In this document: one piece after another, positions 35,361 through 44,211 of the stretch
How positions within the stretch are numbered: the stretch's first letter is position 1
Layout: the number at the start of each line of letters is the position of its first letter
Origin: Pseudomonadota bacterium
GTDB lineage: Bacteria > Pseudomonadota > Alphaproteobacteria > Acetobacterales > Acetobacteraceae
Assembly (NCBI GenBank): GCA_021805565.1
Contig: JAJZFA010000003.1
Location: 91,723 to 155,722, forward strand
Direction of reading: 5' to 3'
DNA length: 64,000 nucleotides
Translations under genes and position numbers: made by a program
Notes under the pieces: model-generated
The model's database searches: none
The model's input: only the letters and a program-made list of their open reading frames with translations
Told to the model about the DNA's origin: nothing

Positions 35361-35376
35361 TTCATAATGTTATGAA
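35361..35376. promoter_or_regulatory. AT-rich inverted repeat upstream of GT9 gene
   Basis: TTCATAA-TG-TTATGAA, a 7-bp perfect inverted repeat with a 2-bp centre, lies in a strikingly AT-rich block (about 35335-35420) about 115 bp before the GT9 start. A candidate operator or promoter element; no known binding site was matched. Confidence 0.4.
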
Positions 35377-35488
35377 TTTATTTTCACGCATTGAAGTTAT
35401 TTTTTATTGTTTTACTTGAAGAAAATGTAAGACGCATTGCTGCATTTTTGTGGCAAATTGATGACGGAAAAATATCCGCAGGTGCCCC

Positions 35489-36748
35489 TTGTCTCTGTTG
35501 TCCTCGCGCCCAGACCTTAAGGCCACTTATCGTGATAACAACTTGCCAGATGGCAACGCTTTGCCCACGATTTGCGTGTTGAAATGGGGTGGTCTGGGCA
35601 GCGTGATGACAACGCGCCCGATGCTCGATGCGCTACGTGGCACGTTTGGCCGGACCCATCAAATCGTCTATGTGACAAGTACCGTTAATGCACCGCTCGT
35701 CGCGCGAATGGGCCTAGCTGACCGGATTTTTGTGGTCGATCCGGAAAATTGCACGGCGGCATCCCTTTTCCGGCTTCGTTCCAGAATGCGTCAGGCCGGC
35801 GTGACGATGTTCCTGGATCTGCAGATTCACACTCATCGACGTCTTGCATCGATTATCGCCCGGTTGAGCGGTGCGCCGCAGTGTCTTGGCTTTTTTCGCC
35901 CGCGCGAGCGTCAGCCTTTAGACGGATCCGCGATCTATGCGAACCCGTTCGCGCCGCTCGATCGGCTTTATCTTGCGATGGCTCATCGGATCGGGGCCTC
36001 GCTTCCCATCGGACGCCGGCGATCGGATGGTCTGGTAATCGGCCGGACGGATCGCCTTGAGGCACAGGCTATCTTACAGGACTGGCTGCACATTTCCGGC
36101 AAGCTGCTGATCGTAAATCCCAACGCGTCGGCCAACGCCTACGTCCGGCGCTGGCCATTATCGTGCCATGCCGAAACCTGCATGAAATTATTGCGAGAAA
36201 TGCCGAAACTCCGGATATTGCTGATCGGATCGGCGGCGGAGACCGACTATGTCGGAAAACTCGCCCAATTGCTAACGTCCGCTGGCGACCAAGTAAAAAA
36301 TATCGCTGGGTTAACAACTCTTGGCGCTCTCCTGGCACTCCTTCAGCGAGCCGATTGTCTTCTGAGTGTCGATAGCGGGCCCTTCCATCTCGGCCTGGCA
36401 CTCGACGTGCCGGTGGTCGGCTTGTTCGGGCCGGTCCACCCTGACCATAATGCCAGACTGGGACGGACGGCTCGGAAAATTATTCTTTATCAACCAACGC
36501 TTTGCAGTCCATGCGTCCATCAAACCGATGCGCCACCCTGTCTGGGCGAAAATATTTGTATGAAGTCTATTAACCCCGATAACGTCGCATCCGCGTGTCG
36601 CAGTCTTATCGCTTCTGAACCGGCTGGGTTTCGGGAAATCGGACAGGAATGGAGCTTCAGCGAGTACGATCCAGGATTTTTGGCAGGTGGCCATTTATCG
36701 TGTTCGCCCTTGAACAGATGCACGAGATATGACGGATTACAGCAATAG
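35489..36748 (+). CDS. Family 9 glycosyltransferase (heptosyltransferase-like)
   Basis: A 419-residue GT-B enzyme of the ADP-heptose:LPS heptosyltransferase family. The first strand is CVLKWGGLGSVMTTRPML (family: I-R-xx-x-LGD-x-V-x-T-P-x-L, here with Gly-Ser for the usual Gly-Asp). VNPNASANAYVRRWP is the donor-domain start, and LSVDSGPFHLGLALDVPVVGLFGPVHP is the family signature, with the usual Gly-Thr replaced by Ser-Gly. It likely adds a sugar to lipid A core or a cell-surface glycan. The start is TTG. The body is less GC-rich than its neighbours and the promoter is AT-rich, which suggests horizontal acquisition. The C-terminal ~40 residues are not family-like. Confidence 0.82.
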   Translation: MSLLSSRPDLKATYRDNNLPDGNALPTICVLKWGGLGSVMTTRPMLDALRGTFGRTHQIVYVTSTVNAPLVARMGLADRIFVVDPENCTAASLFRLRSRMRQAGVTMFLDLQIHTHRRLASIIARLSGAPQCLGFFRPRERQPLDGSAIYANPFAPLDRLYLAMAHRIGASLPIGRRRSDGLVIGRTDRLEAQAILQDWLHISGKLLIVNPNASANAYVRRWPLSCHAETCMKLLREMPKLRILLIGSAAETDYVGKLAQLLTSAGDQVKNIAGLTTLGALLALLQRADCLLSVDSGPFHLGLALDVPVVGLFGPVHPDHNARLGRTARKIILYQPTLCSPCVHQTDAPPCLGENICMKSINPDNVASACRSLIASEPAGFREIGQEWSFSEYDPGFLAGGHLSCSPLNRCTRYDGLQQ

Positions 36749-37010
36749 TCGCTTTTTCGCCCGGATGTGTCGATATTTCGATAGACCTAGAATAGCCTGG
36801 CCAAGGCTCGCCTCCTTCGCGGTTGGCCTTTGCGTGGCACGATAGTGACAACCGGGTTCTGGACCGCTCGCAAGAAAGATGCTTGGATGAAAATCTTGTA
36901 AGGAGCGTTCGGCTATCGGTATCCAGCCTACTCTTTCCGCCGAAGATGAAGCAGGCCTGGACGCGACGATTCAGGTCATCGCCGCGAACCACGGCTATGT
37001 TTCCAATCTG

Positions 37011-37502
37011 ATGCAGACCTTGGCACTCGTCCCCCACGGGCTGGCCGCTTTCGCGGCCCTTACCGCCTACGTCCGGCATGAATCGGCTTTGACCGAGTTG
37101 CAGCGCCAGTTGACCATCCTGGTCGCGGTGCGCGACGTGCATTACGGCTGGACCCATCATGCTCCGCTGGCTCAGGCGGCGGGTGCCACGGAGGCACAGA
37201 TCATGCTGTTGCGGGAAGGCCGGATTCCGCGCGATTTACCTGACGCCGAACACGCCCTGTGCGACTATGCATTCGAAATCGCGGCGGGCCGCCGCGTCGC
37301 GCAACGTGTGGCCGACGGTGTTCGTGCTCATTTTTCGCCCCGCCAAATCGTCGATATCGCGCTACTGACGTCTTGCTCGCTGGCCACTGCCGCGCTCGCG
37401 ACCGGATTGGAGGTGCCTATCGAACCGGCCGACACCCTGCGCTTCGAGCTGGAGTGGGAACAGCAGCGCGCAGGCGGCGATCCGGTTCCGGCGGGCGATT
37501 AG
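37011..37502 (+). CDS. Carboxymuconolactone decarboxylase-like (AhpD-type fold) protein
   Basis: At least 163 residues with the CMD/AhpD all-helical fold. LQRQLTILVAVRDVHYGWTHH matches E-x7-A-x-x-E/YxxxxH, with Trp-Thr-His-His in place of the redox Cys-xx-Cys, so a peroxidase role like AhpD is unlikely. EAQIMLLREG and CDYAFEIAAGRR are the next family helices. The frame is clearly coding-like back to about 36939 (SAEDEAGLDATIQVIAANHGYVSN), and an AAGGAG ribosome site lies at 36900-36905, but there is no ATG, GTG or TTG between; either a rare ATC/ATT/CTG start is used or the native start was mutated. Function unknown. Confidence 0.7.
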   Translation: MQTLALVPHGLAAFAALTAYVRHESALTELQRQLTILVAVRDVHYGWTHHAPLAQAAGATEAQIMLLREGRIPRDLPDAEHALCDYAFEIAAGRRVAQRVADGVRAHFSPRQIVDIALLTSCSLATAALATGLEVPIEPADTLRFELEWEQQRAGGDPVPAGD

Positions 37503-37560
37503 GCCAGCATCGGCACAATGCCGGTCAGCGAGCCGATCTATCTGCTGGCGCAAACAAAAA

Positions 37561-37576
37561 CCCGACGCTTGTCGGG
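37561..37576 (-). terminator. Intrinsic terminator for the SDR operon
   Basis: On the minus strand CCCGAC-AAGC-GTCGGG forms a perfect 6-bp stem and is followed directly by TTTTTG (complement of 37555-37560), a standard Rho-independent terminator. A second hairpin CCGCTT/AAGCGG lies just before it. It serves minus-strand transcription from the MFS-amidotransferase-SDR operon after repeat E. Confidence 0.75.
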
Positions 37577-37612
37577 CACCGCTTTACGAAGCGGGTCGCG
37601 CAGGCGAAGCCC

Positions 37613-37723
37613 TTGGCAACGCTGGCAAACAAGTGCGTCAGCACGCCAGCAAAGTTGCCTTGCAAAACATGAGCTTCGGGCATGTCCGACACCGTAATCC
37701 GAAGCGATCATTGTTGGGCACGG
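37613..37723 (+). repeat. Dispersed two-hairpin repeat, copy E (tail class II)
   Basis: Hairpin 1 is fully intact: GGCAAC 37615-37620 with GTTGCC 37654-37659, GCTGGC/GCCAGC, GTGC/GCAC around a GTCA loop. In the tail CCGACA pairs with TGTTGG allowing one G-U. It ends 2 bp before the stop codon of the SDR gene, which reads toward it, and upstream of that operon's terminator, so it would be transcribed as a 3' untranslated region. Confidence 0.8.
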
Positions 37724-37725
37724 TG

Positions 37726-38487
37726 TTAACCGCCGCCATCGATGGTGAGCACGGTGCCGGTGGTATATCCAGACGCCGAGCTGGCCAGAAACGCCACGGC
37801 GTTGCCGATTTCCCGCGGTGTGGCCGGACGGCCGAACGGCATGGCGGCGCTGAGCTCCCGCCACCGGCTCTCATCGCCCCATTTTTCCTTGGCCTCGGCC
37901 TTGCGCAGCATCACCAGCCGGTCGGTTTCCACTGGGCCGGGATTGATGGCGACCACCCGCAAACCGTCCGCGGGAGCGCCCTTCCCCAGGGCCCGCGTAA
38001 ACGCCATCAACGCCGCGTTGCCCGCCGCGCCGGCAATATAGCCCGTGGGGAATTTTTCGCCCGCCGCACCGATAACGTTGACGATCGTGCCGGCCTTGCG
38101 CGCCTTCATTTGCGCGTAGATGACCCGGCAGAACGAGATATAGCCGAACACCTTCAGATCCCATGCCTGGCGCCACCGGGCGTCGTCGATCGACAGCAGG
38201 TCGCCGGGCGGGATCGCACCGGCATTGTTCACCAGAATATCGATCTCCCCCGCTTCGGCCGCGACCTTGCAAACCGATTCGTCGCTGGACAGATCGGCGG
38301 CGATGGTCCGCACGTTCACCTGTCGCTTGGCGCGGATCTCCGCCGCCGTTGCGTTCAGCAGCACCGCGTCGCGCGCCACCAGGATCAGGTTGCAGCCTTC
38401 CTCGGACAGCACTTCGGCCGCTGCCTTGCCAATCCCTTTCGATCCGCCGGTGATCAGGACCGTCTTGCCCGCGAGTTGCAAATCCAT
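37726..38487 (-). CDS. Short-chain dehydrogenase/reductase lacking the canonical catalytic lysine
   Basis: A 253-residue SDR with an intact cofactor site: TGGSKGIG at 13-20, DLSSDESVC and NNAG at 87-90. The catalytic region reads PTGYIAGAAGNAALMAF: Tyr150 is present, but the Lys expected four residues on is Ala154, and no catalytic Ser is seen in VNVIGAAGEK. It may bind NAD(P) without normal dehydrogenase chemistry, or use another mechanism. INPGPVETDR and TGTVLTIDGGG are standard. The start at 38487 was chosen over an upstream frame that overlaps the amidotransferase gene. Last gene of a three-gene operon; repeat E and a terminator follow. Confidence 0.85.
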   Translation of the reverse strand: MDLQLAGKTVLITGGSKGIGKAAAEVLSEEGCNLILVARDAVLLNATAAEIRAKRQVNVRTIAADLSSDESVCKVAAEAGEIDILVNNAGAIPPGDLLSIDDARWRQAWDLKVFGYISFCRVIYAQMKARKAGTIVNVIGAAGEKFPTGYIAGAAGNAALMAFTRALGKGAPADGLRVVAINPGPVETDRLVMLRKAEAKEKWGDESRWRELSAAMPFGRPATPREIGNAVAFLASSASGYTTGTVLTIDGGG

Positions 38488-38489
38488 GG

Positions 38490-39227
38490 TTATGCCGCCT
38501 TGCCTTTGGACGCTTTGTAAGCGCGGCACGCATCGCCGAAAGCCGCGAAAATTGCAACACTGGCCGGGTTGCCGGCGAACGCCCATTCCGGGTGCCACTG
38601 CACCCCCAACAGCCAACCGGGCGCGGATGGCATCGCGACCGCCTCGATCGTGCCGTCGGGCGCGCGGGCTTCCACGACCAGGCCCTGGCCCAGCCGGCCG
38701 ATCGCCTGACCGTGTAACGAGTTCACCTCGACGCTGTCCGCTCCAACAATCCGGGCGAGAAAGCCGCGCACTCGAATGGGATGCTTCAGCCCATATCGCA
38801 CAGCATGCGGCCCCGGACCGCCGCGATGGTCCATTTTGTCCGGCTGGGCATGGACGCGCTGGATTAGCGTACCGCCCAGCGCAACGTTCAGTTCCTGAAT
38901 CCCCCGACAGATTGCCAGTACAGGCACACCGGCCGCGATGGCGGCGCGGATCATGGGCAAGGTTGTGCGGTCGCGTTCCAGGTCGTGCGCATCGGGGGTT
39001 TCGCTGTCTCCCCCGTCATAAAAATCCGGATGCACATTGGACGGGCTTCCCGGCAGCAGCAGCCCGTCCAGATCGCGAAGCAGCCCCAGCATCGCCTCGC
39101 CCAGCGGCGGAATCAGCACCGGCAGCCCGCCCACGCCGTTCAGCACCGCGTGCGCGTAGCGGGCGGGGGTCCGGTGGAACGGCATATCGGCGACCGTGAC
39201 GGCACAGGCCGGGATACCGACGATCAT
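38490..39227 (-). CDS. Class I glutamine amidotransferase (gamma-glutamyl-gamma-aminobutyrate hydrolase-like)
   Basis: A 245-residue C26-type peptidase. Cys107 in LAICRGIQELNVALGG is the nucleophile, and His212 and Glu214 in GVQWHPEWA complete the triad. The loop LPGSPSNVHPDFY and QEL-NVALGGTL are typical of PuuD-like hydrolases that cleave gamma-glutamyl-GABA in putrescine catabolism. No other puu genes are present, so the substrate is inferred only from homology. The start overlaps the MFS stop by 4 bp and the end is 2 bp from the SDR start: one operon. Confidence 0.88.
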   Translation of the reverse strand: MIVGIPACAVTVADMPFHRTPARYAHAVLNGVGGLPVLIPPLGEAMLGLLRDLDGLLLPGSPSNVHPDFYDGGDSETPDAHDLERDRTTLPMIRAAIAAGVPVLAICRGIQELNVALGGTLIQRVHAQPDKMDHRGGPGPHAVRYGLKHPIRVRGFLARIVGADSVEVNSLHGQAIGRLGQGLVVEARAPDGTIEAVAMPSAPGWLLGVQWHPEWAFAGNPASVAIFAAFGDACRAYKASKGKAA

Positions 39228-40435
39228 ATCGCGACAGCCTTGGGGCGCGGACGAAACCGGTCGGCGATCACCGCGCCGGTCATGCCGAAAAACATCAGCG
39301 CCGCCATGCCCCTCGGCGTTCCGTCCGTCAGCATGCCGACCAGCACGCCCGACAATGCGCCAAGGCTGAACTGGAACGTCCCCATCAGGGCCGATGCACT
39401 GCCCGCGTGCCCGGCCTGATGCGACAGCGCCCCCGCGGTGGCGTTGGCATTGTTGAACCCTTGGCAACCGATCACCACCACCAGCGGCGCCACCACCGCC
39501 CACAGCACATGCACACCGCTGAACGCCACCGCCGCCAGCACGGCGGTACCAGCGCAGGAAATCCGGGCGACGGTCGTCAGCATGAATGACAGCCCGAACC
39601 GGGGCAGTAGCCGAGCGTTCAACTGCGAGCACGCAACCAGGCCGACGGCGCACAGCCCGAAAATCAGCGCGAACTGAGACGGATTGAGGCCAAATCCATC
39701 CTCGAACACCGGCGAGCAGCCGGACAAGTAGGCAAACATACAGAAGGTGGAGAACCCGCCCATGACCGTGTGCGTCAGAAACGTCTTCTCGCGCACGATC
39801 AGGATGTAACGCGACACCTGGGCGGAGAACGACAGGCGGGACCGGCGTTCCGGCGGCAGGGTTTCCGGCAACAGTTTCCAGGCGATGACGACGCAGGCGG
39901 CACCGTAGAGTGCCAGTATCCAGAAAATCACTCGCCAGTGCGCGAATGCCAGGATGGCGCCGCCAATGGTGGGGGCCAGAACGGGCGCCACGCCCATGAC
40001 CAGGACCAGGCGCGACATCATGATGGCGGCAGCCTGGCCTTCCGCGAGGTCGCGCACCACCGCCCGGGCGATCACCATGCCCGCGGACGCCCCGAACGCC
40101 GCCAGCGCGCGGAAAATCGCCAGCCATATCAGGCTGGGGGCCACCGCGCAGCCCAGGGTCGCCAGCGCGAACACCGCAAACCCGGCCATCAGCGGAATGC
40201 GGCGCCCAAGGCGGTCCGACAACGTGCCCTGCATCATCTGGCCAACGGCCAGGCCGGCGAACCAGGTCGCCAGCGTGATTTGCGCGGTGCCCGGTGCGGT
40301 GCCGAATGTGGCCTCCACCGCCGGGAAAGCCGGCAGATACATGTCGGTCGCGGCCGGGCCCACGGCGATGAACAGGCCAAGAAGCGACGGAAGCCAGGTT
40401 GGGTGGGTCGTTCGGGTGGTGACTTGGGTGCTCAT
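39224..40435 (-). CDS. Bcr/CflA-family drug-resistance MFS transporter
   Basis: A 403-residue twelve-helix proton-driven exporter. AVGPAATDMYLPAFPAVEATFG is the characteristic first helix and loop of the Bcr/CflA group. MQGTLSDRLGRRIPLMAGF is motif A (G-x-LSDRxGRR), and VLAPTIGGAILAFAHWRVIFWI is motif C. It probably exports a drug-like compound or metabolite. First gene of an operon with the glutamine amidotransferase (4-bp overlap) and SDR genes, so the exported compound may be related to a gamma-glutamyl product; that link is inference. Confidence 0.9.
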   Translation of the reverse strand: MSTQVTTRTTHPTWLPSLLGLFIAVGPAATDMYLPAFPAVEATFGTAPGTAQITLATWFAGLAVGQMMQGTLSDRLGRRIPLMAGFAVFALATLGCAVAPSLIWLAIFRALAAFGASAGMVIARAVVRDLAEGQAAAIMMSRLVLVMGVAPVLAPTIGGAILAFAHWRVIFWILALYGAACVVIAWKLLPETLPPERRSRLSFSAQVSRYILIVREKTFLTHTVMGGFSTFCMFAYLSGCSPVFEDGFGLNPSQFALIFGLCAVGLVACSQLNARLLPRFGLSFMLTTVARISCAGTAVLAAVAFSGVHVLWAVVAPLVVVIGCQGFNNANATAGALSHQAGHAGSASALMGTFQFSLGALSGVLVGMLTDGTPRGMAALMFFGMTGAVIADRFRPRPKAVAI

Positions 40436-40587
40436 CCGGTGCGGCTTATGGTTCGGTGTGGATGAACGTCGTCCCGGCGTGACTTTTGTTGCGGACGCAG
40501 GTGCGGCAAAAGCGGGGTCGTGGTCAAGGGGCGTAACGTGTGCGTTGACAGGGGGGGGCTTTGGCCTTAGTCCCCGCTTCCCGGTTT

Positions 40588-40673
40588 GGAGGGGTGCCCG
40601 AGCGGCTAAAGGGGGCGGACTGTAAATCCGCTGGCGTGCGCCTACGTTGGTTCGAATCCAACCCCCTCCACCA
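40588..40673 (+). tRNA. tRNA-Tyr (anticodon GTA)
   Basis: An 86-nt class II tRNA with encoded CCA. The acceptor stem GGAGGGG pairs with CCCCTCC before A-CCA. The anticodon arm GCGGA/TCCGC holds loop CTGTAAA, so the anticodon is GTA (tyrosine). A long variable arm and the T arm GTTGG-TTCGAAT-CCAAC are present. Between the MFS operon and rpiA. Confidence 0.95.
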
Positions 40674-40705
40674 TCTGGATCCGGCGACCGGATCGAGCGT
40701 CCTGG

Positions 40706-41431
40706 TCAGTGAACGGGATCATCCCGGAACGCGCTCCGTATCGCATCGGTATCGTCCGGCCGAAGATGCAAAACGCCAGCCGCACCGGCCACAAACACAT
40801 CGTGCGTCAGGCCGATGAACAGGCCATGTTCCACGATACCCGCGCGCGCTCCCAAAACAGCCGCAAGCGCGGCGGGATCGGCGATCGGGCCAAAGCGGCT
40901 GTCCAGTATCATGTTGCCCTGGTCGGTCAGAAACAGCGTGCCATCCATCTCGCGTTGCGTCACCGCGGCGCCGAGACTTCGCAGAAACCGTTCCTGCGCC
41001 CGCCAGCCGAACGCCAGCACTTCCACCGGCAGCGCCCAATGCGTGCCGATGCATGGCGAGAGTTTAGCCCGATCCACCACGATAACCTGACGCCGCGTGG
41101 ACTGCGCGACGATCTTCTCTCGCAACAACGCCCCGCCGCCGCCCTTGATCAGGGTCAGCGACGGATCGATCTCATCCGCGCCATCGATCGTTATATCGAT
41201 CTCATTGGGGATATCGTCGGTCAGCAGCGGAATGCCGAGTTCCCGGGCCGCCGCATCGGTCGCGCGCGAGGTGGCGATGGCGACGATACCGGTCACCGCC
41301 CCCGAACGCAGCATCGCGGCGATGCGCCGCGTGGCGAAGATGGCGGTCGATCCGGTACCAAGTCCAACCACCATGCCGGATTGCACCAGCGCGGCGGCCG
41401 CCTCCCCGGCTTGTTGCTTCAGATTAATCAT
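40706..41431 (-). CDS. rpiA: Ribose-5-phosphate isomerase A
   Basis: A 241-residue RpiA that interconverts ribose-5-phosphate and ribulose-5-phosphate. The conserved blocks are GLGTGSTA (phosphate loop), [25 protein letters not shown] (active site Asp/Glu and Lys, split by family-typical residues) and DQGNMILD. The start at 41431 was chosen because its ATG overlaps the pgi stop by 4 bp (41428-41431); the longer frame is a pgi shadow. Last gene of the minus-strand operon glk-gnd-tal-pgi-rpiA, linking the pentose phosphate and glycolytic steps. Confidence 0.95.
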   Translation of the reverse strand: MINLKQQAGEAAAALVQSGMVVGLGTGSTAIFATRRIAAMLRSGAVTGIVAIATSRATDAAARELGIPLLTDDIPNEIDITIDGADEIDPSLTLIKGGGGALLREKIVAQSTRRQVIVVDRAKLSPCIGTHWALPVEVLAFGWRAQERFLRSLGAAVTQREMDGTLFLTDQGNMILDSRFGPIADPAALAAVLGARAGIVEHGLFIGLTHDVFVAGAAGVLHLRPDDTDAIRSAFRDDPVH

Positions 41432-43050
41432 CCCCGCAAGCGGCGATAACGGCGGATCAGTGCGTTGGTGGACGCATCGTGCGTCAGGTCCGGTTCCGCC
41501 CCGCGCCCCAATTCCGGCACGATACGGCTGGCCAGCGCCTTGCCCAGTTCGACGCCCCACTGGTCGAAACTGTCGATCGCCCAAATGGCCCCCTGCGTGA
41601 ACACGCTGTGTTCGTACAGCGCCACCAGACTGCCCAACGTCGCTGGGTCCAGCTTGTCCGCCAGGATCATGTTGGTCGGACGGTTGCCCTCCATCACGCG
41701 GTACGGACGCTGGAAATCGGGCGAGCCATCCGCCTTCAGCTCCGCATCGGTCTTGCCGAACGCCAGCGCCTCGGCCTGCGCGAACAAATTGGCCATCAGC
41801 AGATCGTGCTGATCGGTCAGCGGACTCAGCGGCTGGCAGAACCCGATCATGTCGCACGGCACCAGTTTCGTCCCCTGATGCAGCAACTGATAAAATGAGT
41901 GCTGGCCGTCCGTCCCAGGTTCCCCCCAGATTACCGGCCCGGTCTGGTAATCCACCGGGTTCCCGCCGAAATCGACGTGCTTGCCGTTGCTCTCCATCTG
42001 CAACTGCTGGAGATACGCGGGAAACCGCGCCAAATGCGCGGAATACGGCATAACGCCAACGGTCTGCGCACCGAAGAAGTTGTTGTACCAGACCGTCAGC
42101 AAACCCAGCAGAAGCGGCAGATTCCGTTCCGGCGGCGCCGTGCGGAAATGCCGGTCCATCGCGTGAAATCCGCCCAGCATCGCGCGGTAATTCTCCGGCC
42201 CGATGGCAATCATCGTGGACAGTCCGATGGCGCTGTCCATCGAATACCGTCCGCCCACCCAATCCCAAAACCCGAATATGTTGGCCGGATCGATGCCGAA
42301 TGTCGTTACACCCGCGATATTGGTCGATACCGCCGCGAAATGCTTCGCCACGGCCGCATCCGATCCCAGCTTGCCGGTCAGCCACGCCCGGGCCGTGGCC
42401 GCGTTGGTCATCGTTTCGAGCGTCGTGAAAGTCTTGGAAGAAACGATGAACAGAGTCTCCGCCGCGTCCAGATCCTGCGTCGCCTCATGAAAATCCGCGC
42501 CATCGACGTTGGCGACAAAGCGGAACTCCATCGACCGGTCGCTGTACGGACGCAGCGCGCGATAAGCCATGGCCGGACCGAGATACGATCCGCCGATGCC
42601 GATATTCACCACCGTACGGATGCGCTTGCCGGTATGTCCGGTGAACGCGCCGCTACGCACCCGCGTGGCGAAACCGGCCATCGCGTCCAGCACCTTATGA
42701 ACCCCGGGCACCACATCGGCGCCATCGGTCTCGATCCGCGTCCCGCTCGGCGCCCGCAGCGCCACATGCAGCACCGCCCTGCGTTCGGTGGCGTTGATCT
42801 TCTCGCCCGCGAACATCGCGTCCCGCCGCTGTGCCACGCCGCGTTCGTCCGCCAGCCGCAGCAACAGCCGCAGCGTTTCATCGGTAATGCGGTTCTTGGA
42901 ATAATCCAGGAAAATTCCCGAGCCTTCCGCCGAAAACCGCTCCGCCCGCCCCGGATCGCCGTCGAACAGGGTGCGCAAATGCACACCCTCGATGGACGCG
43001 TAATGCGCTTTCAAAGCCTGCCACGCGGGCGTTGCGATCAGAGCGGTCAT
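41428..43050 (-). CDS. pgi: Glucose-6-phosphate isomerase
   Basis: A 540-residue phosphoglucose isomerase. Family signatures are visible: [39 protein letters not shown] and the C-terminal [16 protein letters not shown]. The active-site block near the middle reads [11 protein letters not shown]. It interconverts glucose-6- and fructose-6-phosphate in the cytosol. The 3' end overlaps rpiA by 4 bp, and tal lies 15 bp upstream, so expression is coupled with the rest of the sugar-phosphate operon. Length agrees with the E. coli enzyme (549). Confidence 0.96.
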   Translation of the reverse strand: MTALIATPAWQALKAHYASIEGVHLRTLFDGDPGRAERFSAEGSGIFLDYSKNRITDETLRLLLRLADERGVAQRRDAMFAGEKINATERRAVLHVALRAPSGTRIETDGADVVPGVHKVLDAMAGFATRVRSGAFTGHTGKRIRTVVNIGIGGSYLGPAMAYRALRPYSDRSMEFRFVANVDGADFHEATQDLDAAETLFIVSSKTFTTLETMTNAATARAWLTGKLGSDAAVAKHFAAVSTNIAGVTTFGIDPANIFGFWDWVGGRYSMDSAIGLSTMIAIGPENYRAMLGGFHAMDRHFRTAPPERNLPLLLGLLTVWYNNFFGAQTVGVMPYSAHLARFPAYLQQLQMESNGKHVDFGGNPVDYQTGPVIWGEPGTDGQHSFYQLLHQGTKLVPCDMIGFCQPLSPLTDQHDLLMANLFAQAEALAFGKTDAELKADGSPDFQRPYRVMEGNRPTNMILADKLDPATLGSLVALYEHSVFTQGAIWAIDSFDQWGVELGKALASRIVPELGRGAEPDLTHDASTNALIRRYRRLRG

Positions 43051-43065
43051 CGGCGATTTTCCAGT

Positions 43066-44148
43066 TCAGGTCAGGGCTTTGCTTTTGGACTCGATCGCCG
43101 CCAGCAGTTCGTTCCAGGACTTCACGAAGCCCTTCGCGCCGTCCGATTGCAACTGCGTCGATAGCGCGGTCAGGTCGATGCCCGCGTCCAGGTGTTTCGC
43201 CAGCACCGCTTCCGCGTCGCCGCCGTCGCGTGGCAGCGCCACCGCCGTTGCGCCGTGATCCGCGAAGGCCAGCAGCGTGGCTTCCGGCATCGTGTTCACC
43301 GTATTGGGCGCGGCGAGGCCCGCGATATACAGCGTGTCGGACGCGGCCTTGTCCTTTGTGCCCGTGCTTGCGAACAGCAGGCGCTGCGGCCTGGCACCGC
43401 AATTTTCCAGCCGCTGAAACCGGTCGCTCTCCACGATATCGCGATACGCCTTGTAAGCCTGCTTGCTGACCGCGATCCCCAGCGTGTTACGCATCTCCGC
43501 CGGCACCTTGCCGGCAACCGGCCCATCCCACCGGCTGACGAACAAAGACGCGACGGATCGCACATCGGCCGATAACCCAGCGGCAACCCGGCGTTCCAGA
43601 CCCTTCATATAGGCCTCGGCCGCAGCCTTGTACTGATCGGTGGAGAACAACAGCGTCACGTTGACGGGCACGCCGGCGAAGATGGTATCTTCGATCGCGG
43701 GCAGACCTTCCGGCGTACCGGGAATCTTGATGAACAGATTTGGCCTGTTCGCCAGTTTATGGAGCGATTTAGCCTGCTCGACGGTCGCCTTGGTATCGTA
43801 CGCGAACACAGGCGACACTTCCAGCGAAACAAAACCGTCCACCGTCCCGCTGCGCTCATAAACCGGCAGGAACAGATCCGCGGCCCGCGTCAGGTCCTGG
43901 ATCGCCAGCGTGAAAAACAACCCCTCGCCCGACTTGCCATGCTTCAACTGCCGTCCGATCTCGGCATCGTACCAGGAACTGCGGGAAATCGCGTTGTCGA
44001 AAATCGTTGGGTTAGACGTAAGACCTGTCACCGACAATTCGTCAATATACCGCTTCAGCGTGCCGCTATCCAACAAATCGCGCGTGATATTGTCCAGCCA
44101 CAGGCTCTGGCCCAGTTTATTCAATGCCTTGGGTGCGTCGGATGCCAT
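43066..44148 (-). CDS. tal: Transaldolase (bacterial Tal, long subfamily)
   Basis: A 360-residue transaldolase moving a dihydroxyacetone unit between sugar phosphates. DELSVTGLTSNPTIFDNAI is the N-terminal signature, NLFIKIPGTPEGLPAIE contains the Schiff-base Lys, and NVTLLFSTDQYKAAAEAY follows. Its length and the GTKDKAASDTLY segment fit the Tal subfamily that is often fused to or adjacent to pgi in alphaproteobacteria and actinobacteria; here it is a separate gene 15 bp before pgi. Part of the non-oxidative pentose phosphate pathway in this operon. Confidence 0.95.
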   Translation of the reverse strand: MASDAPKALNKLGQSLWLDNITRDLLDSGTLKRYIDELSVTGLTSNPTIFDNAISRSSWYDAEIGRQLKHGKSGEGLFFTLAIQDLTRAADLFLPVYERSGTVDGFVSLEVSPVFAYDTKATVEQAKSLHKLANRPNLFIKIPGTPEGLPAIEDTIFAGVPVNVTLLFSTDQYKAAAEAYMKGLERRVAAGLSADVRSVASLFVSRWDGPVAGKVPAEMRNTLGIAVSKQAYKAYRDIVESDRFQRLENCGARPQRLLFASTGTKDKAASDTLYIAGLAAPNTVNTMPEATLLAFADHGATAVALPRDGGDAEAVLAKHLDAGIDLTALSTQLQSDGAKGFVKSWNELLAAIESKSKALT

Positions 44149-44211
44149 GGATCGGTTCCTTATCGCGTTAAACTATTCAGACGTGTGTGCCTCGCGCTGC
44201 CGGGTTCGGCC

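Noticed and set aside
41899..43164. 421-codon plus-strand frame
   Set aside because: Antisense shadow of pgi with Arg/His-rich composition and no family features.
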